A stretch of DNA of 16,372 nt from an uncultured Erysipelotrichaceae bacterium (GTDB lineage: Bacteria > Bacillota_I > Bacilli_A > RF39 > UBA660), in NCBI GenBank assembly GCA_902796215.1, contig CADBNY010000122.1:1-16372 (forward strand), written 5' to 3'. Of this stretch, positions 7,676-13,889 are shown one piece after another. The notes under the pieces are model-generated. The model searched no databases. It was not told the origin of the DNA and saw only the letters and a program-made list of their open reading frames with translations. A program made the position numbers and the translations under genes. Position 1 is the stretch's first letter; every line of letters begins with the position of its first letter.

Positions 7676-9529
7676 ATGGACTTATTTATTCCCTTAATTT
7701 ATTTTATTTTGACAAATGGTTTATTTGTCTTATTATTCAACAAATCTTTTGGAAAATGTATTCCAATAACTCTTATAATATCTACTTTCACACTTTATAT
7801 TAGTCAGTTTTTGTTCAAAACATTTAATATTGGAGTCATTATAAATATTCTTTTTCCATTTATTTTTTTGCTACTAATATTTATAAAGAGAAAAAAAGAA
7901 AACGTCCAAGTATTTTATAAAAAATTTTTTTCAAATGGGTTTTACATTTTTTTGGTTATTTACATTTGTATATACATTTTTGATTTTTATAGAGTATTTA
8001 CAAAATGGGATGAATTTTCTCATTGGGGAGTTATGGTAAAAGAAATGTATCGTTTAGATAGGTTTTATTCAGTAAAACAATCAACACTAATGGTACATAA
8101 AGATTATCCACCAATAATCCAATTATTTGAATTTTTTTATTCAAAATTATGTGGAGGGTACAAAGAAGCTTACTTAGAAAGAGCTATACACTTATTAAAT
8201 TTATCGTTTTTTATTCCCTTGTTTTCAGAAAAAGAACAAAGTAAAAAACAAGTTTTATTGAAAACATTACTAATAACAATATCAATATTTATGATTTATT
8301 TACTATTTGATAGGCATAATATTATAAATACAATATATGTTGATTACACGATGGCTATAACAACCGCTTATTTACTAGCAACAATTAGTATTGAAAAAGA
8401 TTTATTTCAAAAATTCACTATAATAAACTTATCATTAGGATTAACTTTTTTATTACTAATAAAGCAAATGAGTCTACCTTTATATGCCATGATACTATTC
8501 CTATTTATAATGAACATTTTATTAAAAGAAAAAGGAAAGAGATTATCAAAAGAGAATCTAAAAAAGCTCTGTAAAATAGCAATATTATTAATAATAATTC
8601 CAATACTTACAATGAAAAGTTGGAATTGCTATATAGAAAAATTAAAGATAGAAAAGCAATTTGATTTAAAAGATATAAAAATAATGGAATTAAAAAACAT
8701 AAATAATGGTACTAAAGGAGAAAAATATCAACAACAATCTATAAAAAACTATTTTAGAGCAATAAAAACAGAAAATATGACAACATCATATCTTCGTATT
8801 ACTTATTTAGAATGCTTCATAATTACATTAGTCTTATTATACGTTTTATGGTCTTTAAATAAGAAAACAATATCAAAACAACAAATAATATTAATAGGAA
8901 TAACACTAACACTTGGATATATTGGTTACTCTTTTGTAATGTTAATACTGTATGTATTCTCATTTGGGCCAATAGAAGGACCATCTCTAGCATCTTTTGA
9001 AAGGTACATGCCTACTTTTGTATTAATATGCTTATCACTAATTTTTATGCTATTTATTTATAATAATAAAACAAAAAAAGATTTACACAAATTAGTAATG
9101 CTAACTGCTATATTAATTTTAATTCAGTCACCATTGTCTATAAATAAATGTTATCCAAGGATAAAAAAATCGCAAATGTCTGGCTTTGAAAAATTAGCCA
9201 ATAGTATAAAAGAAAAAACAAAAAATAAATCAAAAATCTATGTAATTGCTGAAGATTCAGTAGGAGACTATCAATTTTATATAAAATATTATTTAGGAGA
9301 TAAAACAACAAATTTAGTTTATTTTGATTTACCAGTAAAAGATATAGAAAATTACGAAGACTATTATAATCAAAATATAAAAGAATATATGTTAAAATTT
9401 GATTATTTGTTTTTAGCAAAACTAAACAAAGAATTTAAAGAAAAATATAGTTTTCTTTTTGAAAACAACACAATAGAAGAGGGAAACTTATATAAAATAG
9501 AAAAATATCCTATGAAATTAATAAAATAA
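7676..9529 (+). CDS. Large polytopic membrane protein, putative GT-C glycosyltransferase
   Basis: The 617-residue protein has about a dozen hydrophobic segments, starting at residue 3. An early extracytoplasmic loop carries WDEFSHWG (111-118). Acidic residues in the first large outer loop are a hallmark of GT-C enzymes, which use lipid-phosphate sugars as donors, so D112 and E113 are catalytic candidates. The last 120 residues (about 498-617) are polar and probably form an outer-face domain. It starts one base after the GT2 stop, with AAGGA at 7663-7667. The likely job is to take the sugar that the GT2 enzyme loads and the GtrA protein flips, and place it on a surface polymer or protein. This is inferred from topology, motif and context; I do not recognise an exact family. 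The gene is visibly more AT-rich than the chaperone genes. Confidence 0.65.
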   Translation: MDLFIPLIYFILTNGLFVLLFNKSFGKCIPITLIISTFTLYISQFLFKTFNIGVIINILFPFIFLLLIFIKRKKENVQVFYKKFFSNGFYIFLVIYICIYIFDFYRVFTKWDEFSHWGVMVKEMYRLDRFYSVKQSTLMVHKDYPPIIQLFEFFYSKLCGGYKEAYLERAIHLLNLSFFIPLFSEKEQSKKQVLLKTLLITISIFMIYLLFDRHNIINTIYVDYTMAITTAYLLATISIEKDLFQKFTIINLSLGLTFLLLIKQMSLPLYAMILFLFIMNILLKEKGKRLSKENLKKLCKIAILLIIIPILTMKSWNCYIEKLKIEKQFDLKDIKIMELKNINNGTKGEKYQQQSIKNYFRAIKTENMTTSYLRITYLECFIITLVLLYVLWSLNKKTISKQQIILIGITLTLGYIGYSFVMLILYVFSFGPIEGPSLASFERYMPTFVLICLSLIFMLFIYNNKTKKDLHKLVMLTAILILIQSPLSINKCYPRIKKSQMSGFEKLANSIKEKTKNKSKIYVIAEDSVGDYQFYIKYYLGDKTTNLVYFDLPVKDIENYEDYYNQNIKEYMLKFDYLFLAKLNKEFKEKYSFLFENNTIEEGNLYKIEKYPMKLIK

Positions 9530-9552
9530 AGAGTCTACAATGAAGGCTCTTT
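9528..9552. terminator. Bidirectional terminator between convergent genes
   Basis: AAAGAGTC (9528-9535) pairs with GGCTCTTT (9545-9552), giving 8 bp with one G-U pair and a 9-base loop. T-rich sequence follows on both strands. It overlaps the stop codons of the plus-strand membrane protein and the minus-strand P-loop protein, which converge here. Confidence 0.7.
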
Positions 9553-10146
9553 ACTTTTGACAAAAGGTTTAGCAGAACAAATCTGCAATCTTTCCATATA
9601 ATCATCAATTTGTTCCATTGTGTTTTCTATTGGACCATTATTATCAATTACAATAATATCAAATTGCATTAATTTCTCTTCAGAAAAATCTCTAGAATCA
9701 GAAAGAAATCTTCGCGCTACTTCATTAGGATTTTCCATATTTTTGCGAGCACGAGCAACAGCACGTTCCAGTCTTGTCATATCATCGACATAGATGAAGA
9801 AAGGAATTACGTTTTCTTTTCCATAATAAAGAATAAAAGAATCTAACATTTCCAAAGATCCTACAACAACCTGATTTCTAGATAAATCAATAACAGAAGA
9901 AGAAGTAGCATAGGACCAAACTCCAAAAACAGTTTGATAATCTCTTCTTTCAATTAATTGTTGATTCTTTTCTAACTCATCCATCTCTTCCGAAGTGATG
10001 AAATAATAAGATATTCCATCAACTTCTCCATCTCTTTGAGGCCTAGTAGTATGTAAAATAACACTATCAAACCCATACTTCTCAGAAAAAAGTTCATAAA
10101 TGCAATCTTTTCCTGAAGCAGAAGGCCCAGTAAAAAAAATAATCAT
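9535..10146 (-). CDS. Guanylate kinase-like P-loop protein
   Basis: The 203-residue product begins IIFFTGPSASGKD, a Walker A loop (GPSASGKD, 7-14) of guanylate-kinase type. The GMP-pocket-like segment TTRPQRDGEVDG follows at 33-44, then a lid-like basic stretch (RLERAVARARKN) and a closing beta strand, FDIIVIDNN. GMP kinases convert GMP and ATP to GDP and ADP. This copy departs from the usual GPSGVGKGT loop and lacks a clear YGT motif, so it may be a divergent paralogue and not the housekeeping Gmk. I chose the ATG at 10146-10144, with GGTGAG five bases upstream. A longer reading from TTG at 10191 adds residues that fit no kinase start. It is the last gene of the minus-strand operon, 68 bases after rnhC. 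Confidence 0.75.
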   Translation of the reverse strand: MIIFFTGPSASGKDCIYELFSEKYGFDSVILHTTRPQRDGEVDGISYYFITSEEMDELEKNQQLIERRDYQTVFGVWSYATSSSVIDLSRNQVVVGSLEMLDSFILYYGKENVIPFFIYVDDMTRLERAVARARKNMENPNEVARRFLSDSRDFSEEKLMQFDIIVIDNNGPIENTMEQIDDYMERLQICSAKPFVKSKEPSL

Positions 10147-10214
10147 AATCTCACCAACAAATATTCTAATCGAACAATTAAAATAATTCAACTCTTTTTG
10201 TATAAGTTAAAAAA

Positions 10215-11135
10215 TTAATAAATCATAGTGTGCAAAATACGATCAGTATTTTTAAAATTTACTTTAGCAATTTCTTTTAATTTTTCTTTACCATATTTTT
10301 CAACAATTTCTTCGCCAATTTTATCGACATCACTTCCAGCACCTTTAGGTAGAGGAATATGAAGACTATCAGATAACTTATCAAATTCCTTTAAAAATAA
10401 ATATCGACTAATAATGGATGCGCATGCAACAGCTAAAGAAATATCTTCAGCTTTTGTTAAAAAAGTAATTCCTTTTTGAACAACATTTTGATCATTGAGA
10501 TATTCATAATATCTAGCTTCTCTGGCAAACTCATCAACAATAATAAAATCATAAACAGGATTTTCTTCGTGAATTAATTGATACAAAGCTCTATTATGCA
10601 TAATGGCTTTAATCTTATTAATATTAATATCTCTGGAATACTTTTCATTATACTCTTCATTATATAAAATAACACTTCTATATTTTATTCTTTTCGCAAT
10701 TTTAGGAGCTATTTTTAAAATTTTGCTATCATCAATTTTTTTAGAATCCCCAGTACCTAATTCCTCTAAAAAAGAAATATCTTCTTTTGAAACATAGCAA
10801 GCAGTAACAACAATAGGACCAAAATAATCCCCTGTACCAACTTCATCACTTCCAACGGAATTACAAAAATAATACTTCTCATTTTCTTTTTTCTTTGCAG
10901 CTTTACTTTCTTTTGTATTCTCTAGCGCAACACCCCACATAGCCGCATCAACATCAGCAGAAGTTCCTTGAAACATAACTTTACCAGACTCATACATAGT
11001 AATAACAGTATCTTCATCTTGTGCTTGAAAAACAACATATGGAATAACTTTGTCTCTTCGTTTATCTTTATAATATTCAATCATTTTTTCTTTAATCTCA
11101 TCATTTACTTTAATAACAACATTCACATCTATCAC
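10215..11135 (-). CDS. rnhC: Ribonuclease HIII
   Basis: RNase HIII cleaves the RNA strand of RNA-DNA hybrids, such as R-loops and primers. The 306-residue product has the family's usual size. Residues 1-75 form the TBP-like hybrid-binding domain that separates HIII from HII. The catalytic RNase H fold follows, with the signature GSDEVGTGDYFGP (96-107). D97 and E98 are metal ligands, D201 lies in IIVDEF, and a fourth acidic residue lies at E230/D231 just before SLAVACASIISRY. The end carries the usual PLPKGAGSDVD segment. AGAGGTGAT precedes the ATG. The gene begins 2 bases after the stop of the small repeat protein and is evidently co-transcribed with the two mTERF-like genes. Confidence 0.95.
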   Translation of the reverse strand: MIDVNVVIKVNDEIKEKMIEYYKDKRRDKVIPYVVFQAQDEDTVITMYESGKVMFQGTSADVDAAMWGVALENTKESKAAKKKENEKYYFCNSVGSDEVGTGDYFGPIVVTACYVSKEDISFLEELGTGDSKKIDDSKILKIAPKIAKRIKYRSVILYNEEYNEKYSRDININKIKAIMHNRALYQLIHEENPVYDFIIVDEFAREARYYEYLNDQNVVQKGITFLTKAEDISLAVACASIISRYLFLKEFDKLSDSLHIPLPKGAGSDVDKIGEEIVEKYGKEKLKEIAKVNFKNTDRILHTMIY

Positions 11136-11137
11136 CT

Positions 11138-11521
11138 CTAAAAAAACATATTATATTGAATAAAATCAAGTACTTCACTCTTTGTAAGACCCTCACTTAT
11201 TTTCTGATTATAGAGCTCTTCTAAATCAGTATCACTTTTATTTAAAATATATGGATTACTATCAAATAGAATATATAAGTAAGAAAAACCAAGCTCATAA
11301 AATTTATTAAGAAGTTTTTTTATAGAATTTAAACCTCTAGTTAAATAAAATGGATTACAAGAAAGAATATTTTTAATAGAATTTAACGAACAACCAATAC
11401 CTTTTAAAAGTTTAATTAATTCTTCTATTTCAGAATCATCAACTTGTAGGATATCTTCATTAGAATTCATCATATTTTGTATCTCTTCAATTGTAAAACC
11501 AAAACGAATTAATACATCCAT
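11138..11521 (-). CDS. Small mTERF-like repeat protein
   Basis: The 127-residue protein contains about three repeats of the same kind as the larger protein upstream. The glycines of the IGC/LGF-like ends recur at G8, G43, G78 and G111 (spacings 35, 35, 33). The proline slot is filled at P57 and P90 but by E22 in the first repeat. Its ATG shares a base with the upstream stop codon (TAATG), so translation is probably coupled. Residues 1-10 (MDVLIRFGFT) begin in mid-repeat, as if the gene were the detached end of a longer solenoid; it could also be a partner subunit. The rnhC start lies 2 bases downstream. Relation to the larger protein is clear; mTERF affinity is inferred from the motif. Confidence 0.65.
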   Translation of the reverse strand: MDVLIRFGFTIEEIQNMMNSNEDILQVDDSEIEELIKLLKGIGCSLNSIKNILSCNPFYLTRGLNSIKKLLNKFYELGFSYLYILFDSNPYILNKSDTDLEELYNQKISEGLTKSEVLDFIQYNMFF

Positions 11522-12699
11522 TAATAATCACCCTTCAATAATTCTTCTTTTGTAATTGAATATTTATTATAAAAATCACTATCATTTAAAAACAAAAGAA
11601 AATAATTTTTCATAGAAATCTTTTCATATTTAGAAATAAATTGATATCGAGACTTTATAAAATTTAAATTATAAAAAAGAAACTTACTTTCATCAACAAT
11701 CAATGAACCAAGCCCACATTCTTTATAAAATTCTATTTTTTCTTCAATACTTTTTATATGATAACCAAATAGGAAAGGACAACCTTGAATCATTTTAACA
11801 ACATCACTAGAAGAATAACCTAAACTCTGAATAGATAAAAATTTATCTTTAAGAGTCTCAATTGAATATAAAAGTATATAGGGGTTATGACTTATCATAA
11901 GAATAATATCATCCTTAAAGAAACCCAAAGAAGATAAAACATCAATTTTAGAATCTAACAGATTTAAGTATTCACTCTTTAAAATAAAAGGTATTTTTCG
12001 AATAAGAGAAACAATACTTTTTTCTGTATAACCAAATTCTATCAAACATTGAAATTTTTCAAGTATTTTACCAAAATTACTTAAAAATAATTCTGGTAAA
12101 AAAGAAGTTATTTTAATAACATCAGAATTTGTAAAACCAAAGTGTTTTACGTCATCAATAGTCTTAGAAATTAAATCCTCATCATACTGAAATAATTCTG
12201 GAATATTAGTAAAAATAAATATTGCCTCTAAAGAAGAATATCCAAACTTTAAAAAGAATTGAAAAGCCTTCTTCATATTAGCAACACTACAAGAAAAAAT
12301 AGATGGATATTGAATAATAATAGAATGAACATTTTCTTTATCAAACCCAAGATTATATAATTGATCAAATTTTTGTTTTATTTTAGAAAGATTAAGAGAA
12401 TAAATATAAGGATAATTTTTTAAAATAAAGAAAAACTCTAATTTATTAAATCCCAAAAGATAAAAATCATGAATTTTATTTTTTATATTTTCAATACTTT
12501 CACAAATAATAGTGGGAACTGTTGTAGTAATATAAATAAAAGATTTATTATCGACATTATTTTTTTTAAAGAAATTATATATAGTTTTAAAATTATAAAG
12601 AAGAGTGGATTCAGAATAAGAAGAAATTGGATACGTCTTTTTAAAAAAAGAAGTTTGCTTATTAGAATAACCAATATTTTCTAAATATTCATCTAACAT
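11521..12699 (-). CDS. mTERF-like helical repeat protein
   Basis: The 392-residue protein is almost entirely a solenoid of 35-residue repeats. A proline recurs at residues 62, 97, 132, 167, 202, 237, 273 and 308, and a glycine (in LGF/FGY/LGY-like ends) at 83, 118, 153, 188, 223, 259, 294 and 329. The proline-to-glycine distance is always 21. The pattern, two or three short helices with a conserved proline and a closing L-x-G-aromatic turn, matches mTERF motifs of organellar transcription and translation factors. Those bind DNA or RNA in the solenoid groove. No signal peptide or membrane segment is evident. I prefer the ATG at 12699-12697, eight bases after AGGTGG (12713-12708), over an upstream GTG at 12711 that sits inside that ribosome site. 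It leads an operon with rnhC. Structural similarity to mTERF is likely; function is unknown. Confidence 0.72.
   Translation of the reverse strand: MLDEYLENIGYSNKQTSFFKKTYPISSYSESTLLYNFKTIYNFFKKNNVDNKSFIYITTTVPTIICESIENIKNKIHDFYLLGFNKLEFFFILKNYPYIYSLNLSKIKQKFDQLYNLGFDKENVHSIIIQYPSIFSCSVANMKKAFQFFLKFGYSSLEAIFIFTNIPELFQYDEDLISKTIDDVKHFGFTNSDVIKITSFLPELFLSNFGKILEKFQCLIEFGYTEKSIVSLIRKIPFILKSEYLNLLDSKIDVLSSLGFFKDDIILMISHNPYILLYSIETLKDKFLSIQSLGYSSSDVVKMIQGCPFLFGYHIKSIEEKIEFYKECGLGSLIVDESKFLFYNLNFIKSRYQFISKYEKISMKNYFLLFLNDSDFYNKYSITKEELLKGDY
11710..12552 (-). repeat. Eight in-register 35-residue mTERF-like repeats
   Basis: Codons 50-330 of the large repeat protein encode eight tandem degenerate units. 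All are 35 residues except one of 36, the sixth. Each has hydrophobic positions in helix 1, the invariant proline at unit position 13, and a closing glycine and aromatic or leucine at positions 34-35. The units are alike at protein level only; the DNA shows no close nucleotide repeat, so the array is old and not a recent expansion. Confidence 0.8.
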
Positions 12700-12720
12700 A
12701 TAATCCACCACCTAAAATTT

Positions 12721-12726
12721 ATTATA
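12721..12726 (-). promoter_or_regulatory. -10 box of the mTERF-like/rnhC operon
   Basis: On the minus strand these bases read TATAAT, 21 bases before the chosen start codon and upstream of AGGTGG. The region where a -35 box would fall (about 12744-12749) is poorly matched. It is the only convincing promoter element seen ahead of the four minus-strand genes. Confidence 0.5.
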
Positions 12727-12747
12727 GCATAATTTTTATAAATAGTT

Positions 12748-12753
12748 TATAAT
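12748..12753 (+). promoter_or_regulatory. -10 box of the cvpA-like gene
   Basis: A perfect TATAAT lies 23 bases before the ATG at 12777, with AAGGAGG (12764-12770) between them. No good -35 box is seen. This box and the minus-strand -10 are only 21 bases apart, so the two divergent promoters overlap and may compete. Confidence 0.5.
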
Positions 12754-12776
12754 GAAATAAAATAAGGAGGTATAAA

Positions 12777-13493
12777 ATGATAAATATATTAGATATTGGA
12801 ATAATCCTAATATTATTAATGTTTATGATTGTAGGATGGAAAAACGGAGGAATAAAAGAATTAGTTAGTTTTGTAGGAATTATTATTATTTTTATTATTT
12901 CATATAACTTAAAAGGAATAATTGGAAATATATTCTGTACATTATTACCATTTATAAAATTTTCAGGTAGCCTATCAGGACTAACAGTTATTAATATCTT
13001 TTTATATCAAGCAATTGCATTCTTATTAGTATTTAGTATTCTATTAGGACTATATACAATATTAATGAGTATTTCAAAAACAATTCAAAAGATAGTACAT
13101 TTAACAATTATATTATGGTTACCATCAAAATTATTAGGAGCATTTGTAGGATTTATAAAAGCTTGGATAATACTATTTGTTCTTTTAACAGTATTAATTG
13201 TTCCATTAAAAGACAAGCAAATATTAGAAGAAAGTAAAATGGTAAATATAATAATGTATAAAACACCAGTACTAAGACAAATAACATCTCCATTTACATC
13301 TGCTATAGAAGAAATTACTGGTTTAACAATAAAAACTGCAAAACAAGAAAATACACCAGAAGAAGCAAACAAAGAAGCAATTGATATTATGTTAAAGTAT
13401 AATATAGTAGATAAAAGATTAATAGAAAAACTAATAGAAAAAGGGAAAATAGATAATATTGGAAATATTGATAATATCTTAAACAGGTATTAA
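12777..13493 (+). CDS. CvpA family membrane protein
   Basis: The 238-residue protein matches the CvpA (colicin V production) family. The start NILDIGIILILLMFMIVGWK-NGG is characteristic, with four membrane segments (about 4-22, 28-48, 78-103 and 118-143) and a later GAFVGFIKAW motif like the family's GxxxGxxRG-type helix. The last 95 residues are polar and contain a predicted amphipathic region. CvpA was named for colicin V secretion in E. coli; in Gram-positive bacteria its role is not settled, and envelope maintenance is one proposal. A strong AAGGAGG lies 6 bases before the ATG. The small zinc-ribbon gene follows 10 bases after, with its ribosome site starting on the cvpA stop codon, so the two are coupled. 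Confidence 0.82.
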   Translation: MINILDIGIILILLMFMIVGWKNGGIKELVSFVGIIIIFIISYNLKGIIGNIFCTLLPFIKFSGSLSGLTVINIFLYQAIAFLLVFSILLGLYTILMSISKTIQKIVHLTIILWLPSKLLGAFVGFIKAWIILFVLLTVLIVPLKDKQILEESKMVNIIMYKTPVLRQITSPFTSAIEEITGLTIKTAKQENTPEEANKEAIDIMLKYNIVDKRLIEKLIEKGKIDNIGNIDNILNRY

Positions 13494-13503
13494 GGAGATA
13501 AAA

Positions 13504-13761
13504 ATGTATTGTAGAAATTGTGGTACTAAATTAAAAGACAATGCTAATTTTTGTACAAACTGTGGAGAGAAAGTAAAGAAAATACCAGAAAATAATGAAC
13601 TTGAAAAAAATAAAATAGTTAAATCTGTAGCAGAAGTGCAAATAATAGAAACAAAGGAAGATCCATATATATCAAAAGCAAATGATAAAACAATATTAGG
13701 GATTATTATTGGTACAATGACTTTATCAATGATACTAATTTTTATTGCTAGCAAACTATAA
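13504..13761 (+). CDS. Small zinc-ribbon membrane protein
   Basis: The 85-residue protein opens with a zinc ribbon made of two CxxCG knuckles (C3, C6 and C17, C20). A charged linker follows (about 24-58) and a single hydrophobic segment ends the protein (about 64-83). It is therefore a tail-anchored protein with the zinc domain probably in the cytoplasm. AAGGAG (13493-13498) overlaps the cvpA stop and sits five bases before the ATG, indicating coupled expression with the CvpA-like protein. A terminator follows at once. The function is unknown. The same domain, at the opposite end of a membrane region, occurs in the DUF975 protein of this window. Confidence 0.75.
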   Translation: MYCRNCGTKLKDNANFCTNCGEKVKKIPENNELEKNKIVKSVAEVQIIETKEDPYISKANDKTILGIIIGTMTLSMILIFIASKL

Positions 13762-13763
13762 AG

Positions 13764-13788
13764 AAAAGAGAAATGTTTTTCTCTTTTT
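13764..13788 (+). terminator. Terminator of the cvpA-zinc ribbon unit
   Basis: A 10-bp stem (13764-13773 with 13778-13787) has the loop TGTT, and its 3' arm ends in a T-run followed by TATTT. It starts three bases after the TAA stop. Confidence 0.8.
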
Positions 13789-13801
13789 ATTTACAAAATT
13801 A

Positions 13802-13821
13802 AATAATTTTTGAAAATTATT
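13802..13821. repeat. AT-only inverted repeat upstream of ppdK
   Basis: AATAATTTT (13802-13810) and AAAATTATT (13813-13821) form a perfect 9-bp palindrome around TG. It lies ten bases before the ppdK -35 box. It could be an operator, a second weak terminator, or chance in AT-rich DNA. Confidence 0.35.
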
Positions 13822-13830
13822 CTTTTATTC

Positions 13831-13859
13831 TTGTATGAAAGGAATTGGTTTGTTATACT
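13831..13859 (+). promoter_or_regulatory. Promoter of ppdK
   Basis: TTGTAT (13831-13836), 17 bases, then TATACT (13854-13859) preceded by TG at 13851-13852, an extended -10. The predicted leader is about 25 bases and includes AAGGAGG (13876-13882), seven bases before the ATG. Confidence 0.6.
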
Positions 13860-13889
13860 AATAATGTTATATTTTAAGGAGGAATCATA

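Noticed and set aside
10147..10191. N-terminal extension of the guanylate-kinase-like protein from TTG at 10191
   Set aside because: The added 15 residues precede the beta strand and P-loop that should open the fold, whereas ATG 10146 has GGTGAG at good spacing.
12469..12684. Plus-strand frame opposite the mTERF-like gene
   Set aside because: AT-rich antisense shadow without ribosome site or family similarity; the minus-strand frame has the regular repeats.
11521..12699. TAL-effector, PPR, TPR or HEAT repeats as the identity of the solenoid
   Set aside because: The 35-residue length fits PPR and TPR loosely, but the fixed proline at unit position 13 and closing L-x-G-aromatic turn are not their signatures, and TAL repeats have a different conserved core. 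mTERF fits best.
12700..12711. GTG at 12711 as the start of the large repeat protein
   Set aside because: It lies within the AGGTGG ribosome site itself; ATG 12699 is 8 bases downstream of that site.
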